Assembly (NCBI GenBank): GCA_938030645.1
Contig: CALHHQ010000222.1
Location: 1-5,253 of the forward strand
DNA length: 5,253 bases
Reading direction: 5' to 3'
DNA from: an uncultured Rhizobiaceae group bacterium
Lineage (GTDB): Bacteria; Pseudomonadota; Alphaproteobacteria; Rhizobiales; Rhizobiaceae
The stretch's first letter is position 1, and each line of letters begins with the position of its first letter. The position numbers were made by a program, and so were the translations under genes. The notes under the pieces were generated by a model, which worked only from the letters and a program-made list of their open reading frames with translations, was not told the origin of the DNA and made no database searches. This document shows, piece by piece, positions 4,754-5,253 of this stretch.

Positions 4754-5253
4754 ATGAAACAATATCTCGATCTCCTCTCTCACGTTCTTGAGAATGGTTC
4801 TGACCGTGGCGACAGAACGGGAACAGGCACGCGTTCGGTGTTTGGGCATCAAATGCGGTTTGATTTAGCCGACGGGTTTCCGGTTCTGACCACAAAGAAG
4901 CTGCATCTAAAATCTATCATTCACGAATTGCTTTGGTTTCTGAAAGGCAGTTCAAACATTGCCTATTTGAAAGAGAATGGCGTCTCAATCTGGGATGAAT
5001 GGGCCGATGAAAACGGAGAATTGGGGCCCGTTTATGGGGTTCAATGGCGTTCTTGGCCGAAACCCGATGGTGGAACGATTGATCAGATCGCAAATGTGAT
5101 TGACCAGATCAAAACCAACCCCAACTCACGACGTTTGATTGTGTCGGCTTGGAACCCTGCATTGGTGGATGAAATGGCTTTGCCACCATGCCATACGATG
5201 TTTCAGTTTTATGTGTCGGATGGAAAACTGTCATGCCAATTGTATCAACGTTC
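4754..5253 (+). CDS. thyA: Thymidylate synthase ThyA, N-terminal part (3' truncated by window edge)
   Basis: Makes dTMP from dUMP using methylenetetrahydrofolate as carbon donor and reductant, in the cytosol. 166 complete codons are visible and the frame is open at the edge; E. coli ThyA has 264 residues, so about 100 are missing. The start ATG 4754 gives MKQYLDLL, matching the E. coli beginning. An in-frame ATG at 4736 and TTG at 4733 are less likely; a stop lies at 4718. Landmarks fall at E. coli numbering: R21 in RTGTGT, phosphate-binding R126-R127 in NSRRLIVSAWNP, and catalytic Cys146 in LPPCHTMFQFYV. IWDEWADENGELGPVYG (79-95) is the classic folate/nucleotide-site segment. The ribosome binding site is poor: nearest purine-rich GAAGGA is over 40 nt away within a stem-loop. 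The gene downstream is not visible; folA often follows thyA in bacteria. Confidence 0.97.
   Translation, partial: MKQYLDLLSHVLENGSDRGDRTGTGTRSVFGHQMRFDLADGFPVLTTKKLHLKSIIHELLWFLKGSSNIAYLKENGVSIWDEWADENGELGPVYGVQWRSWPKPDGGTIDQIANVIDQIKTNPNSRRLIVSAWNPALVDEMALPPCHTMFQFYVSDGKLSCQLYQR

Noticed and set aside
4552..4791. Plus-strand 79-aa frame
   Set aside because: Overlaps the start of thyA in another frame and has no family resemblance; ThyA is certain.

Overview
The window looks like an alphaproteobacterial chromosome, probably from the Hyphomicrobiales/Rhizobiales or a close marine relative. Three things point there: a circularly permuted (two-piece) tmRNA gene whose tag begins ANDNN, an alphaproteobacterial-type SspB with a long acidic/basic C-terminal tail, and small proteins of the RHH_4 and DUF2853 types. 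The lineage below class level is inference. I see no transposase, integrase, CRISPR array or phage gene. This is ordinary core-genome sequence with two good stories in it.

Layout, left to right. (1) 2-1645 (+): 3' part of a large AsmA-family envelope protein gene, cut by the left edge and ending in a long charged coiled coil. (2) 1653-1877 (-): a 74-aa ribbon-helix-helix protein, convergent with asmA and only 14 nt downstream of sspB. (3) 1892-2518 (-): SspB, the adaptor that hands ssrA-tagged proteins to ClpXP. (4) About 2610-2949 (-): ssrA, the two-piece tmRNA, with a sigma70-like promoter, an acceptor piece ending in an encoded CCA, a 34-nt intervening segment, a coding piece with the tag ANDNNYVEARVAA, and a terminator-like hairpin. 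(5) 3119-3430 (+): a DUF2853 protein with a good ribosome binding site and a strong intrinsic terminator. (6) 3610-4089 (+): a YHS-domain protein with a twin-arginine-like signal peptide. (7) 4174-4515 (-): a second, diverged DUF2853 protein, with a terminator at 4102-4138. (8) 4754-5253 (+): thyA (thymidylate synthase), cut by the right edge just after the active-site cysteine region.

How they work together. ssrA and sspB are neighbours on one strand. tmRNA adds the degradation tag to products of stalled ribosomes, and SspB recognises such tags and delivers the proteins to ClpXP, so the tag writer and a tag reader lie side by side. The two DUF2853 paralogues flank the exported YHS protein; the function of DUF2853 is unknown to me. 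Non-coding structure worth a look: overlapping inverted repeats in the leader of the first DUF2853 gene, an inverted repeat over the putative sspB -35 box, two spaced palindromes upstream of the YHS gene, and a nested stem-loop just before thyA.
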